Below are positions 8,286-18,307 of a stretch of DNA of 64,000 nt, one piece after another; position 1 is the stretch's first letter; each line of letters begins with the position of its first letter. The stretch spans positions 845,306 to 909,305 of the forward strand of contig NZ_JAQMWP010000002.1 of NCBI RefSeq assembly GCF_030403745.1. Direction: 5' to 3'. The translations under genes were made by a program, and so were the position numbers. The DNA comes from Streptomyces sp. S.PB5. GTDB taxonomy: Bacteria; Actinomycetota; Actinomycetes; Streptomycetales; Streptomycetaceae. Under the pieces are notes generated by a model. The model was not told the DNA's origin. It saw nothing but the letters and a program-made list of their open reading frames with translations, and ran no database searches.

Positions 8286-8309
8286 GGGTAGTGCTCACCG
8301 GGCGGGTAC
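8286..8309 (+). promoter_or_regulatory. SigB-like promoter candidate before DUF6158 gene
   Basis: GGGT-N14-GGGTAC fits the GNNT-N14-16-GGGTAC/T consensus of the Streptomyces SigB group. Transcription would begin about 8316, too close to the ATG at 8319 to leave a leader. This favours translation from ATG 8349. Confidence 0.45.
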
Positions 8310-8348
8310 CCGAAGCCCATGAACGAACACGACGAGTGGGAAACCGCC

Positions 8349-8597
8349 ATGACCGGAGTCGACCCCAGCAGGCTGGACGACCAGCAGCTCATGAAAGAGC
8401 TGAAGAACATCCACCGCACGCGCCACGACACGCTGCTCTACGGCTCGAACGACGCGCTGCGCGCCCACAACGGCCGGATGGCCGAACTGGAGGGCGAGTA
8501 TCTGCGCCGCAATCCGCAGCGCCTGGTCGCCGCGGGCCGCACCAGGGAAGGCGCCCGGGAACGCGGACGCGGGGAGTCGGCGACTCCCCGCGTCTGA
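8349..8597 (+). CDS. DUF6158 family small protein
   Basis: An 82-residue charged, helical protein with a core LDDQQLMKELKNIHRTRHDT, then LLYGSNDALRAHNGRMAELE, then YLRRNPQR. I recognise it as the actinobacterial DUF6158 family; no function is known. An upstream in-frame ATG at 8319 would add ten residues (MNEHDEWETA). The promoter-like GGGTAC at 8304-8309 makes the ATG at 8349 the better choice, although its Shine-Dalgarno sequence is weak. It converges on the catalase gene, with 18 bases between the stop codons. The SigB-like promoter suggests general-stress expression. Confidence 0.7.
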   Translation: MTGVDPSRLDDQQLMKELKNIHRTRHDTLLYGSNDALRAHNGRMAELEGEYLRRNPQRLVAAGRTREGARERGRGESATPRV

Positions 8598-8615
8598 AAC
8601 CCCGGCTCCGGCCCG

Positions 8616-10732
<2,117 letters not shown>

Positions 10733-10733
<1 letters not shown>

Positions 10734-11275
10734 CAGGCGGCCTCCTTCGTGAACACGTCCAGGAACGCCTCGTCGAACGCCTTCAGATCGTCCGGCTTAC
10801 GGCTGGTGACCAGCTTGCCCGGGCCGTGGTCGCAGACCTTCACCTGCTCGTCGACCCAGGTCCCGCCCGCGTTGCGGATGTCGGTCGCCAGACTCGGCCA
10901 GGAGGTCAGCACCCGGCCCCGGACCACGTCCGCCTCGACGAGCGTCCACGGGGCGTGGCAGATCGCGGCGACGGGCCTGCCCTGGGTGAAGAAGTCCCGT
11001 ACGAAGGCGACCGCCTTGTCGTCCGTCCTCAGGTTGTCGGGGTTGGCCACCCCGCCCGGCAGCACCAGCCCGTCGAACGAGTCCGCCGTCGTCTCGCCCA
11101 CCACCTCCTGCACGGGGAACGTGTCCGCCTTGTCGAGGTGATGGAACGCCTGGATGGTCCCCGGCTTCGTCGACACGAGAACCGGCTCGTGACCGGCGTC
11201 GACGGCGGCCTTCCACGGCTCGGTCAGTTCGATCTGCTCGACGCCCTCGGGCGCGGTCAGAAACGCGATACGCAT
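10733..11275 (-). CDS. DJ-1/PfpI family protein (type 1 glutamine amidotransferase-like)
   Basis: A 180-residue stand-alone PfpI/YhbO-like protein. The nucleophile elbow is PVAAICHAPWTLVEA with Cys near residue 105, preceded by the fold marks MRIAFLTAPEGVEQIE and GLVLPGGVANPDNL. Family activities include protease, chaperone and glyoxalase/deglycase functions, the last of these disputed. It lies 6 bases after the membrane-protein gene and overlaps the catalase start, so it sits in a stress operon. Pairing with a catalase whose own DJ-1-like domain lacks Cys is notable. Confidence 0.88.
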
Positions 11276-11281
11276 GATTCC

Positions 11282-11941
11282 TCAACGTCCTTTCGTGGCC
11301 TGCCAGCGAGCCTCGTCGCTCGAAGCGCGCTTCTTGTTCCGTCGGGCCGCACGCCGGCAGCGCAGCAGCTCCTCGCCGTACGGCAGCAGCACACAGGCGC
11401 CGATCGCGGCCGTGACGCCCGCCAGATAGGCCTTCGACAGCGGCCGCCGCCGCGGCACCAGCCGCCAGGCGTCGGGATCGCCGCGGCCCCCGCGCAGCAG
11501 GGACTTCACCTGGTCGGCGTGCAGACACATCAGCGAGGCCAGGGCGCCGAACGGCAGCGACTCCAGGAAACTGTGGATGTGCTGCTCGATCGGGCGGACC
11601 TCGCGGTCGCTGTCGACGGCCGTCCGTACGTCCCACAGCGCGGTCGCCTCGTGCACCGCGGCGCCGCCCAACTGGACGGCGAGCAGGGCCGGGTTGACCT
11701 CGTAGCGCAGGGTGGCCGCGATCGGGATGCCGACCTCGGCCATCATCAGGGAGTGGATCACCGACTCCTTGGTCCCCGCGGTGTCCTCGATACGGGTCCG
11801 CCGGTGCATCACCCAGTCGGCGAGACCGGGCACGAACCAGCTCGGGAGCAGCCCGTACAGCAGATACCGGGTGGTGACCTCCCCGACGTCGAGGCTCCCA
11901 CCGCTCGCCGCCCTGACCTCGGCGGCCTGACCCCGGCTCAC
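11282..11941 (-). CDS. Conserved membrane protein of unknown function
   Basis: A 219-residue protein with several hydrophobic stretches (RYLLYGLLPSWFVPGLADWV near residue 35, EVGIPIAATLRYEVN, SLPFGALASLMCLHADQV, AAIGACVLLPYGEELL). The segment DWVMHRRTRIEDTAGTKES and the GGAAVHEATALWDV motif recur in similar Streptomyces proteins in stress loci, but I know no function. The start is the GTG at 11941, which overlaps the CBS stop (GTGA); the conserved part begins about 25 codons later. It is coupled to the CBS gene and 6 bases upstream of the PfpI gene. Confidence 0.7.
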   Translation of the reverse strand: MSRGQAAEVRAASGGSLDVGEVTTRYLLYGLLPSWFVPGLADWVMHRRTRIEDTAGTKESVIHSLMMAEVGIPIAATLRYEVNPALLAVQLGGAAVHEATALWDVRTAVDSDREVRPIEQHIHSFLESLPFGALASLMCLHADQVKSLLRGGRGDPDAWRLVPRRRPLSKAYLAGVTAAIGACVLLPYGEELLRCRRAARRNKKRASSDEARWQATKGR

Positions 11942-12405
11942 AGGGCACCCCGGCCGCCAGGCTCCGTCCGGTCGTCCGGCTCCGTCCGGCCGTCCGGCTC
12001 GGCTCGGCTGATCTCGGCCAGTACCGAGTCCGGGTTCTCCGACTCGGCCAGGTCGCCGAGGCTCACCATGCCGACCGGCAGTCCGTCCTCGACGACCGGC
12101 AACCGGCGTACGGCGTGTGCCCGCATCAGGGCCGCCGCTGCCGAGACCGGGTCCTCGGGGGCGACCAGCACCGGGTCGGAGGTGCACACCGAGCCCGCGC
12201 TCACCGTCAGCGGGTCGACGCCCTCGGCGACCGCCCGCACCGTGATGTCACGATCGGTGAGCACCCCGACGACCCGCTGCCCGTCGGCCACCAGGACGTC
12301 GCCGATGTCCTGCGTGCGCATCAGCTGCGCGGCCTCGACGAGTGAGGCGTCCGGGCGGACGGCGACCACGCCCGGTGTCATGACGTCCTTCACGAATTCG
12401 GCCAT
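11938..12405 (-). CDS. CBS-pair domain protein
   Basis: A 155-residue protein made of two CBS motifs: FVKDVMTPGVVAVRPDASL...GVLTDRDITVRAVAEG and VCTSDPVLVAPEDPV...GMVSLGDLAES. CBS pairs bind adenine nucleotides or SAM and act as energy or redox sensors. The C-terminal ~20 residues are a low-complexity run of Glu-Pro-Asp-Arg-Gly repeats. The ATG at 12405 has AGGAAGGGG upstream. It is the first gene of the CBS-membrane-PfpI-catalase operon. A GGGTAC sequence on the minus strand (12535-12530) could be a SigB-type -10, but no GNNT lies at the right distance. Confidence 0.87.
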   Translation of the reverse strand: MAEFVKDVMTPGVVAVRPDASLVEAAQLMRTQDIGDVLVADGQRVVGVLTDRDITVRAVAEGVDPLTVSAGSVCTSDPVLVAPEDPVSAAAALMRAHAVRRLPVVEDGLPVGMVSLGDLAESENPDSVLAEISRAEPDGRTEPDDRTEPGGRGAL

Positions 12406-12601
12406 CGGTGTGGCCCCTTCCTGCGTTTGCGGCTGATGGGCGGGGCCGGGCACGGCCACGACGGTCTCGCGGCCACGGCGATCTGCGGCCGGAGCCGGAG
12501 CCGCCCCCGTGCCGACAGCCCGGCGCGTCGTACCCGAAGCCCGGCCCCGGCGTCCGCCGTGCCGGATGCCGGCCCCGCCGCAGTACCCGGGGCCCGGAGT
12601 C
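12406..12601. other. Non-coding gap upstream of the CBS operon
   Basis: About 200 bases without a convincing gene. It contains a minus-strand GGGTAC (12535-12530) and GC-rich inverted sequences. It probably holds the promoter of the stress operon and the 3' end signals of the DUF2795 gene. Confidence 0.4.
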
Positions 12602-12982
12602 CTACGCGCCCGGCCGGGTGAGCGCTTCGGCCAATTCCTGGACGGTCGCGTAGTGCCCCTTGCGCGGCAGTCGCTCCACCGCCTCGACGAGGGTGTCCGG
12701 CGCGTACGCCCGGCGCAGTGCCCCGGCCAGTTGCCGTGCGCTCGCCGGGAACGCGCTGCGGCCGAGATGCCGGGCCAGTTCCAGCCGGACCACCCCCAGC
12801 GATGCTCCGGAACGCCCCGGCGCCACGGGCCCGCCCGCGATCACCGGATCGTCGTCGGCGGTGGGTTCGGGATCGTGCCACTCCTCGGTCCGGGTGGGAT
12901 GCCCGGACCTCAGCAGCCCCTGCAGTTCGTGTTTCATCTCGTCGTCGCGGTGGACGCTCAGCCGGTCGCTGCCTCGCTGCAT
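12602..12982 (-). CDS. DUF2795 domain protein
   Basis: A 126-residue protein. The C-terminal 60 residues (LARHLGRSAFPASARQLAGA, then LERA-like AYAPDTLVEAVERLPRKGHY, then ATVQELAEAL) match DUF2795, a small helical domain found in actinobacterial stress proteins. The N-terminal half (SDRLSVHRDDEMKHELQGLLRSGH) is charged and probably helical. The ATG at 12982 follows GGAGGGAGA. A SigB-like promoter lies at 13018-13042. The stop is 197 bases from the CBS gene, so it may be a separate unit. Confidence 0.75.
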   Translation of the reverse strand: MQRGSDRLSVHRDDEMKHELQGLLRSGHPTRTEEWHDPEPTADDDPVIAGGPVAPGRSGASLGVVRLELARHLGRSAFPASARQLAGALRRAYAPDTLVEAVERLPRKGHYATVQELAEALTRPGA

Positions 12983-13017
12983 GACTCTCCCTCCAGATCT
13001 TCGGGGGCGGTCTCCGC

Positions 13018-13042
13018 GTACCCGAGGACCGGGCCCCGACAC
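13018..13042 (-). promoter_or_regulatory. SigB-like promoter candidate before DUF2795 gene
   Basis: On the minus strand GTGT-N15-GGGTAC (13042 to 13018) fits the GNNT-N14-16-GGGTAC consensus of SigB-group sigma factors. It sits about 36 bases before the ATG at 12982. Confidence 0.5.
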
Positions 13043-13113
13043 GGGGGTTTGCCCTCCGTTTCGGGGGAGACCCGGCCGTTCGCCCCCCACGCGATCCAGG
13101 GGAGGGAAACACC

Positions 13114-13356
13114 ATGGCGGTCCTGGCCGTGTTCATCCCGCTCCTCATGCTCGGCGTGGTGCTGGCACTGGGCCGTTACGAGGAGCTGCTCCTGCCGGAC
13201 GAGCGGGAGAAGCCGGGGGAACTGCTGCGGGACGACGGCAAGCCGTCCGTTCCCCCTGCTGCTTCCGTTCCCCCCGCTGCTGAGGCCCGGCTGCCTACTT
13301 CTTCTTCTCCCGCCCCTTCTCCCGCCCCGGCAGGAACTCCTGCATCTTCGCCTTGA
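13114..13356 (+). CDS. Small membrane protein
   Basis: An 80-residue ORF with one N-terminal hydrophobic span (MAVLAVFIPLLMLGVVLALG) followed by a charged patch (RYEELLLPDEREKPGELL) and a Pro/Ala/Ser-rich tail. AGGGAAA lies before the ATG. The first ~40 residues look like a genuine small membrane protein. The tail is low complexity and overlaps the 3' end of the convergent ThDP enzyme gene by 62 bases, so the true C-terminus may have been altered by a frameshift. No function is recognised. Confidence 0.5.
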   Translation: MAVLAVFIPLLMLGVVLALGRYEELLLPDEREKPGELLRDDGKPSVPPAASVPPAAEARLPTSSSPAPSPAPAGTPASSP

Positions 13357-15106
13357 ACCCCTGCTTGATCATGGACCCGCGGTCGGCGTCGCCCTTCAGG
13401 ATCGACTCGGCCGTGGCCTCCATCTGGTCCCAGGTGGCATGCGGAGGGATCGGCGGTACCGCCGGGTCGGTGAGGAACTCGATGACCGCGGGCCCGTCGG
13501 CCTCCAGGCCCGCGCGCCAGCCCGCCTCCACGTCCTCGGGCTTCTCCACGCGGATGCCGGTCAGGCCGAGTGAGCGGGCGAACGCGGCGTACTGCACGTC
13601 CGGGAGCTCCTGAGAGGGCAGGAAGGAGGGGGCGCCCTCCATGGCGCGCATCTCCCAGGTGACCTGATTCAGATCGTGGTTGTTCCACACACCGACGACC
13701 AGCCGCGGATCCTCCCACAGGTCCTTGTACTTGGCCGCCGTGATCAGCTCCGCCATGCCGTTCATCTGCATCGCCCCGTCCCCGACCAGCGCGATCGCCG
13801 GCCGGTCCGGGTGGGCGAACTTCGCGCCGATGGCGTACGGCACTCCGCAGCCCATCGTCGCGAGCGTGCCGGAGAGCGAGGCGCGCATGCCGTCCCGCAT
13901 GGTCAGGTGCCGGGCGTACCAGTTGGCGGCCGAGCCGGAGTCGGAGCTGATGATCGCGTCGCCCGGCAGCAGCGGGTCCAGGGCGTGGGCCACGTACTCC
14001 GGGTTGATCGGGTCGGCCGACAACTCCGCACGGCGTTCCGTCACCTCACGCCAGCGCCGGACGTTGTCGCACACCGTGTCGTACCACTCGCGGCCGCGCT
14101 CCTCCCCGTTCAGCAGCGGTATCAGCCGCTCCAGGGTCGCCTTGGCGTCGCCGACCAGATTGACCTCGTACGGGTAGCGCATCCCGACCATGTGCGGGTC
14201 GATGTCGATCTGCACCCCGCGCGCGTCGCCGAAGTCCGGCAGGAACTGTGTGTAGGGGAAGGACGATCCGATGGTCAGCAGGGTGTCGCAGTCCCGCATC
14301 AGCTCGTACGACGGCCGGGTGCCCAGCAGGCCGATCGCACCGGTGACGTAGGGGAGTTCGTCGCTGAGGGCGTCCTTGCCGAGCAGGGCCTTCGCGACGC
14401 CCGCGCCGAGCAGTTCGGCGATCCGCTGCACCTCGGTGCGCGCGCCCGAGGCGCCCTGGCCGATCAGAATGCCCACCTTGTCACCGGAGTTGAGGATCTC
14501 GGCCGCCCGCAGCAGGGACTCCTCGGACGGCACGGCCGTCCAGGAACTGCGGTCCAGGCTGGACGGCACCATCTTGAACTCGTGCGTGGGGGCCGAGTAG
14601 TCGAGCTCCTGGACGTCCCCGGGAATGATGATCGCGGTGGGGCAGCGGCGGGCGTACGCGGTGCGGATCGCCCGGTCCAGTACGTTCGGCAACTGCTCGG
14701 GGACGGTCACCGTCTCCACGAAGTCGGAGGCGACGTCCTTGAAGAGGGTGTGCAGATCGACCTCCTGCTGATACGAGCCGCCCATCGCGGTGCGATGCGT
14801 CTGGCCGACGATCGCCAGCACCGGCACATGGTCGAGCTTGGCGTCGTAGAGGCCGTTGAGGAGATGGATCGCGCCGGGGCCGGAGGTCGCCGCGCACACT
14901 CCGAGACGGCCGCTGAACTTGGCGTAGCCGACCGCCTGGAACGCCGACATCTCCTCGTGCCGCGACTGGACGAACCGCGGCTCGTTATCGGCCCGGCCCC
15001 ATGCGGCGAGCAGGCCGTTGATGCCGTCGCCCGGATAACCGAACACATGGTCCACTCCCCACTCGCGCAGTCGCTGCAGGACGTGGTCGGAGACCTTGGT
15101 GCTCAT
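13295..15106 (-). CDS. Thiamine diphosphate enzyme, pyruvate oxidase/dehydrogenase (PoxB) type
   Basis: A 603-residue ThDP-dependent enzyme. The N-terminal PYR domain has VFGYPGDGINGLLAA and the catalytic Glu in VQSRHEEMSAFQAVGYAKF. The central Rossmann domain has VGILIGQGASGA. The C-terminal PP domain has ALVGDGAMQMNGMAELITAA, the GDG-N metal and ThDP binding motif, with VGVWNNHDLNQVTWE. It resembles acetate-forming pyruvate dehydrogenase (quinone) and acetolactate synthase relatives, and PoxB-like is the best guess. The C-terminus is a Lys/Arg-rich tail (GREKGREKKK). GGGAGG lies 8 bases before the ATG. It diverges from the sigma factor gene. Confidence 0.85.
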   Translation of the reverse strand: MSTKVSDHVLQRLREWGVDHVFGYPGDGINGLLAAWGRADNEPRFVQSRHEEMSAFQAVGYAKFSGRLGVCAATSGPGAIHLLNGLYDAKLDHVPVLAIVGQTHRTAMGGSYQQEVDLHTLFKDVASDFVETVTVPEQLPNVLDRAIRTAYARRCPTAIIIPGDVQELDYSAPTHEFKMVPSSLDRSSWTAVPSEESLLRAAEILNSGDKVGILIGQGASGARTEVQRIAELLGAGVAKALLGKDALSDELPYVTGAIGLLGTRPSYELMRDCDTLLTIGSSFPYTQFLPDFGDARGVQIDIDPHMVGMRYPYEVNLVGDAKATLERLIPLLNGEERGREWYDTVCDNVRRWREVTERRAELSADPINPEYVAHALDPLLPGDAIISSDSGSAANWYARHLTMRDGMRASLSGTLATMGCGVPYAIGAKFAHPDRPAIALVGDGAMQMNGMAELITAAKYKDLWEDPRLVVGVWNNHDLNQVTWEMRAMEGAPSFLPSQELPDVQYAAFARSLGLTGIRVEKPEDVEAGWRAGLEADGPAVIEFLTDPAVPPIPPHATWDQMEATAESILKGDADRGSMIKQGFKAKMQEFLPGREKGREKKK

Positions 15107-15348
15107 GGACGGACCTCCCGGTCATAGGGGCACACGGGCGCCTTACGAGTGACCGCACGGGCCCCCGGAAAACCTGGAACCGGTTTGCGGCCCAGGGCCG
15201 GGGGCAGGCGCAGTGACAGTGCTTCGGACAGGAGGCACGTCCGTGGGAGAGGCCCGTCGGCCGGCCCCGGCTGTGCCTGTCCGACCGCGGCCGCGCTCCC
15301 ACGGTGACCGTCCGACCCAGAGCGCGACCAAGGGAGTTGCGACGCACC

Positions 15349-16143
15349 ATGTCCACTCGAGTGAGCGCGAAGCACCACCCGCACGACGACGCCCCCGACA
15401 CCGCCGAGGCCTTTCGCAGGCTCGCCGCGCTGCCCCCGGGCCCTGAGCACGATCGCCTGCGCGGAACGATCGTGGAGGCGTGGCTGCCCATGGCCGACCG
15501 GCTCGCCGGACGCTTCCGCAGCCGCGGTGAGAGCTTCGAGGATCTGCGCCAGGTCGCGGCACTCGGCCTGGTCAAGGCCGTCGACCGCTACGACCCCGAG
15601 CGCGGCAACGCCTTCGAGAGCTACGCCGTGCCCACCATCACCGGTGAGATCAAGCGGCACTTCCGCGACCACATGTGGACGCTGCACGTGCCCCGGCGGG
15701 TCCAGGACCTGCGCAACCGTGTGCGCTTCGCCTGCCAGGACCTGTCCCAGACCGTCTCCGGGCGGCGGCCCACGGTCGCGGAGATCGCCTCGCACGCCGG
15801 TATGAGCGAGGAGGACGTGCTGGTGGGGCTGGAGGCGCTGGAGAGCTTCACCGCGCTGTCGCTGGACGCGGAACTGCCGGGGAGCGAGGACGGGTACTCA
15901 CTCGGTGACGCGCTGGGAGAGGCCGATCCGGCACTCGACACGGTGGTGGACCGGGAGGCGGTCAAGCCCCGGCTCGCCGCGTTGCCCGAGCGGGAGCGGG
16001 CGATCCTGTACATGCGCTTCTTCGGGGACATGACCCAGTCGCGGATCGCCGAACAGCTCGGGATCTCGCAGATGCATGTGTCCCGGCTGATCAGCCGGTG
16101 CTGCGGGCGGGTGCGGGAGCAAGTGATGAGGGACGTCGCGTAA
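15349..16143 (+). CDS. RNA polymerase sigma factor, SigB/SigF/SigG subfamily
   Basis: A 264-residue group 3 sigma factor. Region 2 includes ESFEDLRQVAALGLVKAVDR and FESYAVPTITGEIKRHFRDH; region 3 is RRPTVAEIASHAGMSEEDVL; region 4 is LPERERAILYMRFFGDMTQS followed by RIAEQLGISQMHVSRLISR. This is the Streptomyces stress/development subfamily, which reads GNNT-N14-16-GGGTAC/T promoters. No anti-sigma or anti-anti-sigma gene is adjacent, so its control is not visible here. The ATG at 15349 (MSTRVSAKHH) follows AGGGAG. Nearby SigB-like promoters at 8286 and 13042 may be targets, which is inference. Confidence 0.92.
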   Translation: MSTRVSAKHHPHDDAPDTAEAFRRLAALPPGPEHDRLRGTIVEAWLPMADRLAGRFRSRGESFEDLRQVAALGLVKAVDRYDPERGNAFESYAVPTITGEIKRHFRDHMWTLHVPRRVQDLRNRVRFACQDLSQTVSGRRPTVAEIASHAGMSEEDVLVGLEALESFTALSLDAELPGSEDGYSLGDALGEADPALDTVVDREAVKPRLAALPERERAILYMRFFGDMTQSRIAEQLGISQMHVSRLISRCCGRVREQVMRDVA

Positions 16144-16271
16144 CGGGCCGTCGAGGTCACTCGCTTGGCCGCACCCGTCCCGCGAATGGGGTCCGGCGGC
16201 GCGCGGCCGGGCGTGAGGCGGGCTGTGATGGCTGCGTGACCCCGCAGTCGACGGTCCAAGGAGTACACCCC

Positions 16272-16904
16272 ATGCGCCGCACCGCCCGTGCCCTGTCCGT
16301 TGCCGTGCTGGTCGGCGCCGCCGTGGGGGCTGCCGTGCCGGTCGCCTTCGCGGAGCCGGCCGCCGAGGTCAGTCCTGGCAGTGCCCAGCCGGGCGGGAGC
16401 GTCACCGTCTCGGTGTCCTGCGATCCCCTCAGCGGGACGGCTCCCACCACCATCGAGGCGACCTCGCAGGCCTTCGACGAGGGGACCGTCCAGCTGCAGC
16501 TCGTCACCGGGAACGACGACGCCGTGTCCGGGCCCGCCTACCGAGGCACCGCGCGGATCGGCCCCGCCTCGGACTTCGAGGAACCGGACGCGGTCGGCCG
16601 GGACTCCGCGTGGACCGTCGACGGGACCTGCCCGGCGGCCACCGGCACGCAGGGCAGGCAGTGGAGCGCGACGTTCACGGTGGTGCGCGGGAGCGGGCAC
16701 TCCGAACACTCCGGGCAGTCCTGCACCGAGCCGCGCACGGCGTCCTGTTCCGGCGCCGCGGTCCAGCGGGGGGTGCGGGCCGGTGCGGGCGGGGCCTTCA
16801 CCGATTCGGTGCCCGCCCTGGTCACCGGCGGGGTGCTCATCGCGGGAGCGCTGGGCGCGGCCGTGTACCGGGTACGGCGTAAGGCGCCCCCCGGACAGGC
16901 GTGA
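16272..16904 (+). CDS. Secreted, C-terminally membrane-anchored protein
   Basis: A 210-residue protein with a signal peptide (MRRTARALSVAVLVGAAVGA, then AVPVAFA), an extracellular domain of ~140 residues starting AEVSPGSAQPGGSVTVSVSC, and a C-terminal transmembrane helix (VPALVTGGVLIAGALGAAVY) followed by RVRRK. The layout recalls an Ig-like or secreted-domain protein held at the membrane with few basic residues inside. Four Cys residues could form disulfides. Function unknown. AAGGAG precedes the ATG. It follows the sigma factor gene by 128 bases and may depend on it. Confidence 0.78.
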   Translation: MRRTARALSVAVLVGAAVGAAVPVAFAEPAAEVSPGSAQPGGSVTVSVSCDPLSGTAPTTIEATSQAFDEGTVQLQLVTGNDDAVSGPAYRGTARIGPASDFEEPDAVGRDSAWTVDGTCPAATGTQGRQWSATFTVVRGSGHSEHSGQSCTEPRTASCSGAAVQRGVRAGAGGAFTDSVPALVTGGVLIAGALGAAVYRVRRKAPPGQA

Positions 16905-17059
16905 GCCCGGCGTGTGACCGGCGCAACTCGAGCGGACCCCTATGGGTGCGCGCCACCCTGGGTACTCAGATGCCGAGGGCGCCGCCCCCGTCGTACGGAG
17001 CGACCCGAGGTGAGGGCACCCCACGGCGCCGCGACCCAGCAGCCCACCCGGAGGTACCC

Positions 17060-18307
17060 ATGCGGCGGACGGACCCGGAAGGACACGGCCCCGTCCGCTA
17101 CGGCCCCCCGCTGCCGGACGACGGACTGCCCGTGCTGCCCGAACTGGCCGCCGTGCTCGCCGCGGCCGCGACCCGCGGGAACAGCGAACCGGTGGGCGGC
17201 GGGACCGAACTCCTGGAGGCCGCGTGCGGCTACTGGGACCGGCGTGGCCTGGCCGTCGGATCCGAGCGGGTGGTGGCGGCCCCCGGCGCCCCCGCGCTGC
17301 TGCTCGCGCTGACCGCCGCCCTGGGCGGCGACGTCCTGGTGCCACGGCCCTGCGCGGCCTGGTGGGCGCCGTACGCACGCCTGTTGGGAAGACCCGTCTT
17401 CCATGTGCCGACACCGGCGGAGAGCGGCGGTGTCCCGGATCCGTACGCCCTCCTGGAGACCGTCCGCCGGGTCCGTGACGAGGGCGGGGACCCCCGGCTG
17501 CTCGTGCTGTCGGTCGCCGACGACCCCACCGCCACCGTGGCGCCGCCCGAGGTGCTGCACGAGACCGCGCAGGCCGCCACCGGTGAGGGACTGCACCTGG
17601 TCAGCGACGAGACCTGGCGGGACACCGTGCACGCGCCGCACGACACCGTGCTGCTCAGCCCCGCCGAGATGCTGCCCGAGAAGGTCACCGTCGTCAGCGA
17701 CCTGGCCGGTGCGCTGCTGCCGTCGGGCTGGCCCGCCGCCGTCGCCCGTTTCCCCGCGGGGCAGTTCGGCGACGGTCTGCACGCGCGCGTGCTGGACGTC
17801 CTGACCGCGATGGGCGCCCGGGTCGCCGCCCCCGTCGCCACCGCTGCCGGATACGCGCTCCAGGAACCCGAACCGGTCACCACGCGCGTGACGGCCGCCG
17901 TGCGCCTGCACGCGCGCGTGGCCGCCGCCGCGCACGCCGCCGTCGTCTCGGCGGGCGCCCTGGCCCGGCCCCCGCAGGCCGGCCGGCACCTCTACGCCGA
18001 CCTCGGCCCGCTGCGCACCGCCCTGTCCGCGCACGGCGTCGGCGACGCCCAGGACCTGGAGGACTTCCTCGCGGCCCGGCTCGGGCTGCCCGCCCCGGGC
18101 GGCCACCGCTTCGGCGACGACCTCGGCGCCCTGCGGGTACGCCTGTCCACCGGTTCGCTGCTCACCGGGACGGACGCCGAACTCAAGGAATGCCTCAGTT
18201 CACCCTCACCGTTGGAACTGCCACACGTGCAACGCGCGTTGATCACTCTGAAGTCGGTTTTCGACGACCTCCGCGACGACGCTCAGCGATGGGAGCCTCC
18301 TCGATGA
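17060..18307 (+). CDS. Aminotransferase-fold protein lacking the PLP lysine
   Basis: A 415-residue class I/II aminotransferase-like protein. Recognisable fold-type I blocks are VVAAPGAPALLLALTAALGG (cofactor-binding loop region), SVADDPTATVAPPEVL (place of the NP.NPTG motif) and GLHLVSDETWRDTV (place of the PLP-ring Asp and Tyr). The block that should hold the PLP-binding Lys reads VVSDLAGALLPSGWPAAV, with Ala where SxxK is expected, so normal transamination is doubtful. GGAGG precedes the ATG at 17060. The stop overlaps the next start (ATGA), which couples it to the metallo-hydrolase gene. Could be a regulatory or pseudo-enzyme member of the fold. Confidence 0.78.
   Translation: MRRTDPEGHGPVRYGPPLPDDGLPVLPELAAVLAAAATRGNSEPVGGGTELLEAACGYWDRRGLAVGSERVVAAPGAPALLLALTAALGGDVLVPRPCAAWWAPYARLLGRPVFHVPTPAESGGVPDPYALLETVRRVRDEGGDPRLLVLSVADDPTATVAPPEVLHETAQAATGEGLHLVSDETWRDTVHAPHDTVLLSPAEMLPEKVTVVSDLAGALLPSGWPAAVARFPAGQFGDGLHARVLDVLTAMGARVAAPVATAAGYALQEPEPVTTRVTAAVRLHARVAAAAHAAVVSAGALARPPQAGRHLYADLGPLRTALSAHGVGDAQDLEDFLAARLGLPAPGGHRFGDDLGALRVRLSTGSLLTGTDAELKECLSSPSPLELPHVQRALITLKSVFDDLRDDAQRWEPPR

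Noticed and set aside
15224..15284. An imperfect inverted repeat (CGGACAGG ... CCTGTCCG) upstream of the sigma factor.
   Set aside because: The arms are 45 bases apart and imperfect; no regulator could be linked to them.
16940..18106. A minus-strand ORF opposite the aminotransferase-fold gene.
   Set aside because: Third-position GC and family motifs support the plus-strand frame. The minus-strand protein is Gly/Arg-rich noise.
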